DNA of 64,000 bases, from assembly GCA_020438795.1 (NCBI GenBank), contig JAGQTY010000005.1, positions 62,001 through 126,000 of the forward strand. Reading direction: 5' to 3'. This document shows positions 61,259 through 64,000 of this stretch, piece by piece. The stretch comes from Actinomycetota bacterium (GTDB lineage Bacteria > Actinomycetota > Actinomycetes > S36-B12 > GCA-2699445). The notes below the pieces were generated by a model. That model was not told the DNA's origin and did no database searches. It was given only the letters and a program-made list of their open reading frames with translations. Positions within the stretch are counted from its first letter, which is position 1; the number at the start of each line of letters is the position of its first letter. The position numbers and the translations under genes are program-made.

Positions 61259-62842
61259 TCAGCGCAGCAGCACCCCGGGATTCATCACTCCGGCCGGATC
61301 AACGCTGCCCTTGGCCGCGGCGAACATTGCGGCGAATCGGTCGGGGCGCTGCTCTTCGTAGAATCCCCGGTGATCCCGCCCGACGGCATGATGATGCGTG
61401 ATCGTGCCACCCGAAGAGATGAGTGCGGCGCTCACGGCCTGCTTGACCGCCGCCCAGTCCTCCCGGACGTCTCCCGGACCCTGCGCGATCACCGTGAAGT
61501 ACGGTGCGAGGCCGTCCGGGTATGCATGCGTGATGCGGCACAGCAGCACCGCGTGCAGCCCCAGTTCTTCGCTCGTGGCAGTCACCGCTGCGTTGACGGC
61601 CGCGTGCAGTCGTGCCAGGCCATCCCAGGTCACCGCCGTCTCGAAGGTCTCGGCGATGAGTCCGAGGCGGACCAGCGCATCTCGCAGGTAGGGTGCGGAG
61701 AGAAATGCCCGCCGCCATTCGCCGCTGCTGGCATCGCGGGCCTGCCTGCCGCGCTCACGGTACGCCGGTCCGCTCACCGACAGTGGGGCATGATCGCGCA
61801 GGACGGCAAGCGCCGCTTCCATGTCCGGCTCCACGGGCAGCTGTGCGCTCTCGAAACCGAGCAGCAGCGCTGCCCCACCGTCCTGGGCATCGCCCGCCAG
61901 CCGGCTCTCGCCCGCATCAAGGACCCGGCAGTTGCTCGGTTGGAGCCCGGACTGCGTGAGCGCCCGCAGCGCACCCAGCGCCTGCTCGAAGCTGGCGAAC
62001 GTCAGCGAAGCCTCTGCCTTGTGCACGGGAAGCTGCTGGAGCCGCAACCAGGCACTCGTGATCACGCCGAGCGTGCCCTCCGATCCCAGGTACCAGCGAT
62101 CGGGGCTCGGGCCGGCGCCTGATGCCGGCAGCCGCCTCGTGGTGTCCACACCGGTCGGTGTCACGATGCTCAGGGATTCCACGAAATCATCGATGTGGGT
62201 GGGCCCGGTGGCGAAGTGCCCGCCGGCGCGAGTGGCCAGCCAACCCCCGACGGAAGAGAACTCGAAGGACTGTGGATAGTGCCGCAGGGTCAGGCCATAT
62301 GGCCGCAGCGCCGACTCGACCTCGGGGCCGAGCATGCCCGCCTGCAGATGCGCTGCCCGGGACAGCTCATCCACCTCCAGCACCCGGTTCATCCGGGTGG
62401 TGTCCAGGCTGAGCACGCCGTTGAAGCTGTCGCCCTCCCGGCACTGCACACCGCCGACGACCGAGGTGCCGCCACCGAACGGCACACAGGCAACCCCCAT
62501 TCCGGCACACCACTGCAGCAGAGTCAGGACCTGCCCCTCGTCCTCGGGGAAGGCGACCAGGTCCGGCGCGAACCGGTAGTCGCCACGCAGACCGGCCACG
62601 ATGTCGTCGAAGCTGCGCCCGTGTGCGTGACGGAGCCGGGCCATCCTGTCGTCGGTGACGGCGATGCCGTCCAGCCCCGGCGCCGCCAGCCGAGCGGTGG
62701 CCAGCGCCACCGTATCGGCGGCCACCACGGGGATCGGGTCGTCACCGACCCGGAAGCCGAAGTCCGCCAGCAACGGCGCCAGGCCCAGCGGGTCCACCGC
62801 CTGCTCCTCATAGCCCCAGCCCCACAGCGATCGCTTGCCCAT
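61259..62842 (-). CDS. FAD-linked oxidase, alkyldihydroxyacetonephosphate synthase (ADPS)-like
   Basis: 527 residues. PCMH-type FAD domain (about 85-270) with RFAPDLVAFPEDEGQVLTLLQW, FGGGTSVVGGV and SVGGWLATRAGG. The cap and C-terminal part contain ITHHHAVGRDHRGFYEEQRPDRFAAMFAAAKGSVDPAGVMNPGVLL, where the HHH motif equals the catalytic His cluster of ADPS. ADPS swaps an acyl for an alkyl group in ether lipid synthesis; related flavoproteins oxidise D-lactate or glycolate. Start ATG 62842 lies 6 nt after TAGAAT with no Shine-Dalgarno. Ether lipids in this organism remain unproven. Confidence 0.85.
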   Translation of the reverse strand: MGKRSLWGWGYEEQAVDPLGLAPLLADFGFRVGDDPIPVVAADTVALATARLAAPGLDGIAVTDDRMARLRHAHGRSFDDIVAGLRGDYRFAPDLVAFPEDEGQVLTLLQWCAGMGVACVPFGGGTSVVGGVQCREGDSFNGVLSLDTTRMNRVLEVDELSRAAHLQAGMLGPEVESALRPYGLTLRHYPQSFEFSSVGGWLATRAGGHFATGPTHIDDFVESLSIVTPTGVDTTRRLPASGAGPSPDRWYLGSEGTLGVITSAWLRLQQLPVHKAEASLTFASFEQALGALRALTQSGLQPSNCRVLDAGESRLAGDAQDGGAALLLGFESAQLPVEPDMEAALAVLRDHAPLSVSGPAYRERGRQARDASSGEWRRAFLSAPYLRDALVRLGLIAETFETAVTWDGLARLHAAVNAAVTATSEELGLHAVLLCRITHAYPDGLAPYFTVIAQGPGDVREDWAAVKQAVSAALISSGGTITHHHAVGRDHRGFYEEQRPDRFAAMFAAAKGSVDPAGVMNPGVLLR

Positions 62843-62848
62843 CACAGC

Positions 62849-62854
62849 ATTCTA
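62849..62854 (-). promoter_or_regulatory. -10 box of a leaderless promoter for the ADPS-like gene
   Basis: TAGAAT on the minus strand ends 6 nt before ATG 62842. Confidence 0.55.
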
Positions 62855-62943
62855 GGAGTGCGGCAGGGTGCCGGGCGGGAGCTGGCCGCTGGGACAGCCG
62901 CCAGCTGAACCGTCCGCCGAGGGTGGCAGGGGACCCCATTTAC

Positions 62944-62957
62944 AGAACGCTCGTTCT
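62944..62957 (+). promoter_or_regulatory. TetR-type operator candidate upstream of the acyl-CoA dehydrogenase
   Basis: AGAACG-N2-CGTTCT is a perfect 14-bp dyad. A TAGAAT -10 box at 62978-62983 places it over the -35 region. GAACG/CGTTC half-sites are typical for TetR regulators of acyl-CoA genes. The regulator gene is not in the window. Confidence 0.55.
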
Positions 62958-63010
62958 CCAAGTGGCCAGGAATGCCCTAGAATGGGACAAACCAGTAAAT
63001 GGAGGCCCGC

Positions 63011-64000
63011 ATGTCGCTGCTGTTCAACCCCCGCACCTACGATCCGAGCTTCACCGATGAGCAGACCAGCGCCAAGCTGCGCGCCCTGGTGGGGTTCTTC
63101 GAGGACAAGGGCAAGGCGCAGCTGCTGGCCGACTACGACGACGCGAGCTGGTACGACGACTTCCTGACCTTCGTCAGGGACAACGAGCTCTTCGCACACT
63201 TCGGCACACCGGCTGACGCGGGTGCGGCCGTCGGACGCGCGGACGCCACCTGGGACACGGCGACGATCAACGAGCTGAACGAGATCCTTGGCTTCTACAG
63301 CCTCGCCCATTGGTACGCCTGGCAGGTGACCGTGCTCGGCCTGGGTCCGGTCTGGACCTCGGCCAACGAGGGCGCGCGCACCCTGGTCGCCGAACTCCTG
63401 CGCGACGGCCACATCTTCGGTTTCGGGCTCTCGGAGCAGCACCACGGCGCCGACATCTACTCCACGGACATGATCCTGAACCGCTCCGGTGACGGCTGGA
63501 CGGCCAGCGGTCCCAAGTACTACATCGGCAACGGTAACGTCGCGGGCCGCCTCAGCGTCTTCGGCAGATTCGCGGACGACGATCCCGAATACCCGGGTGA
63601 ATATGTCTTCTTCCTGGTCGACACCCAGCACACCAACTACGAGCTGATCAAGAATGTCGTGCACTCGCAGATGTACGTCGCTGCGTTCGAGCTGGATGAC
63701 TACCCGGTCTCCCGCGAGGACATCCTGCACACCGGGCAGGCCGCCTTCGACGCAGCGCTGGCGACCGTGAACGTCGGCAAGGTGAACCTGGGCTGGGCGA
63801 GCATCGGCATCTGCGAACACTCCTTCTATGAGGCGATCACGCACGCCAACAACCGCGTTCTGTACGGGAACCGGGTCACCGACTTCCCGCATGTGCGCCG
63901 GATGCTCGCCGACGCCTACGCGCGGCTGATCGGCATGAAGATCTTCGCGGCACGCAGCGCAGACTACTTCCGCAGCGCCGACGCCGACGACCGGCGCTTC
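63011..64000 (+). CDS. Large acyl-CoA dehydrogenase, 5' part
   Basis: The first 330 codons are present and the gene runs off the window. ATG 63011 has GGAGG 5 nt upstream. The N-terminal extension (SLLFNPRTYDPSFTDEQTSAKLRALVGFFEDKG) is longer than in standard 380-residue enzymes, and FGFGLSEQHHGADIYSTDM, WTASGPKYYIGNGNVAGRLSVFGRF, NVGKVNLGWASIGICEHSFYEAITHANNRVLYGN all belong to the large acyl-CoA dehydrogenase group of actinobacteria. FAD-dependent, passes electrons to ETF. A TetR-type dyad precedes it. Confidence 0.9.
   Translation, partial: MSLLFNPRTYDPSFTDEQTSAKLRALVGFFEDKGKAQLLADYDDASWYDDFLTFVRDNELFAHFGTPADAGAAVGRADATWDTATINELNEILGFYSLAHWYAWQVTVLGLGPVWTSANEGARTLVAELLRDGHIFGFGLSEQHHGADIYSTDMILNRSGDGWTASGPKYYIGNGNVAGRLSVFGRFADDDPEYPGEYVFFLVDTQHTNYELIKNVVHSQMYVAAFELDDYPVSREDILHTGQAAFDAALATVNVGKVNLGWASIGICEHSFYEAITHANNRVLYGNRVTDFPHVRRMLADAYARLIGMKIFAARSADYFRSADADDRRF

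Noticed and set aside
62852-63892. A 346-codon minus-strand frame over the acyl-CoA dehydrogenase
   Set aside because: The plus-strand gene has a Shine-Dalgarno and dehydrogenase motifs; the minus frame has none.
1-64000. CRISPR arrays, insertion sequences, prophage or integrase attachment sites
   Set aside because: No short regularly spaced repeats, transposase or integrase genes, or terminal inverted repeats were seen. The tRNA-Ser 3' end is not duplicated nearby.

Overview
The window is high-GC DNA that reads as the chromosome of an actinobacterium. Lineage evidence: a dnaK-grpE-dnaJ-hspR heat-shock operon with a perfect HAIR operator, a proteasome activator (Bpa/PafE), a MtrAB-like two-component system with a GerMN lipoprotein, a PPi-dependent phosphofructokinase, a wax ester synthase/diacylglycerol acyltransferase, an EtfD-like membrane Fe-S reductase, an EthA-like Baeyer-Villiger monooxygenase, and at least nine genes whose start codon lies only 6-7 nt after a TANNNT -10 box (leaderless mRNAs). 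I see no insertion sequence, prophage, integrase or CRISPR array; coding density is high and the genes look vertically inherited. I cannot name the species.

Layout. 1-10133: end of a membrane protein gene, tRNA-Ser(GCU), a cationic amino-acid permease divergent from a universal stress protein, dodecin, a CrtO-like acyltransferase behind PPi-phosphofructokinase, a response regulator/kinase/GerMN-lipoprotein operon, and two membrane-protein genes. 10182-18562: a tight six-gene minus-strand operon (acyl-CoA carboxylase beta and alpha, AtuA-type protein, TetR regulator, acyl-CoA dehydrogenase, enoyl-CoA hydratase) resembling acyclic-terpene or leucine-type methyl-branched acyl-CoA catabolism, with two nested palindromes at its promoter. 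18674-31908: a degenerate MoeA-like protein, a K+ channel, a phospho-sugar transferase, a GH3 lipoprotein, bpa, serS, a HAD phosphatase, a secreted subtilase, dcd, an EthA-like monooxygenase with its SDR partner, and a proline-rich membrane protein.

32051-39725: a sedolisin lipoprotein, the EtfD-like reductase, a glycine-rich secreted protein and a GT-C-like membrane protein. 39873-46529: the chaperone operon dnaK-grpE-dnaJ-hspR-clpB, controlled from a 15-bp-armed perfect palindrome that also faces a divergent WS/DGAT gene. 48406-64000: an orphan histidine kinase, an aminotransferase, a roughly 1280-residue secreted lectin/FnIII/calcium-repeat/OmpA-like protein, a GntR regulator with a membrane di-iron hydroxylase, an SDR, an Rpf/transglycosylase-like protein, PEP carboxylase, an alkyl-DHAP-synthase-like flavoprotein, and the first 330 codons of a large acyl-CoA dehydrogenase.

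How the genes fit together. Lipid and branched-chain acyl-CoA metabolism dominates: carboxylase, two acyl-CoA dehydrogenases, hydratase, EtfD-like electron outlet to the quinone pool, WS/DGAT, hydroxylase and ADPS-like flavoprotein. PPi-PFK and PEP carboxylase point to flexible central carbon flux. The secreted set (subtilase, sedolisin, GH3, adhesin, glycine-rich protein, Rpf-like protein) suggests a particle- or polymer-associated heterotroph. Start sites were chosen from Shine-Dalgarno spacing or leaderless -10 spacing and differ from the longest reading frame in many cases. All functional assignments come from sequence reading and remembered family features; no database search was run.
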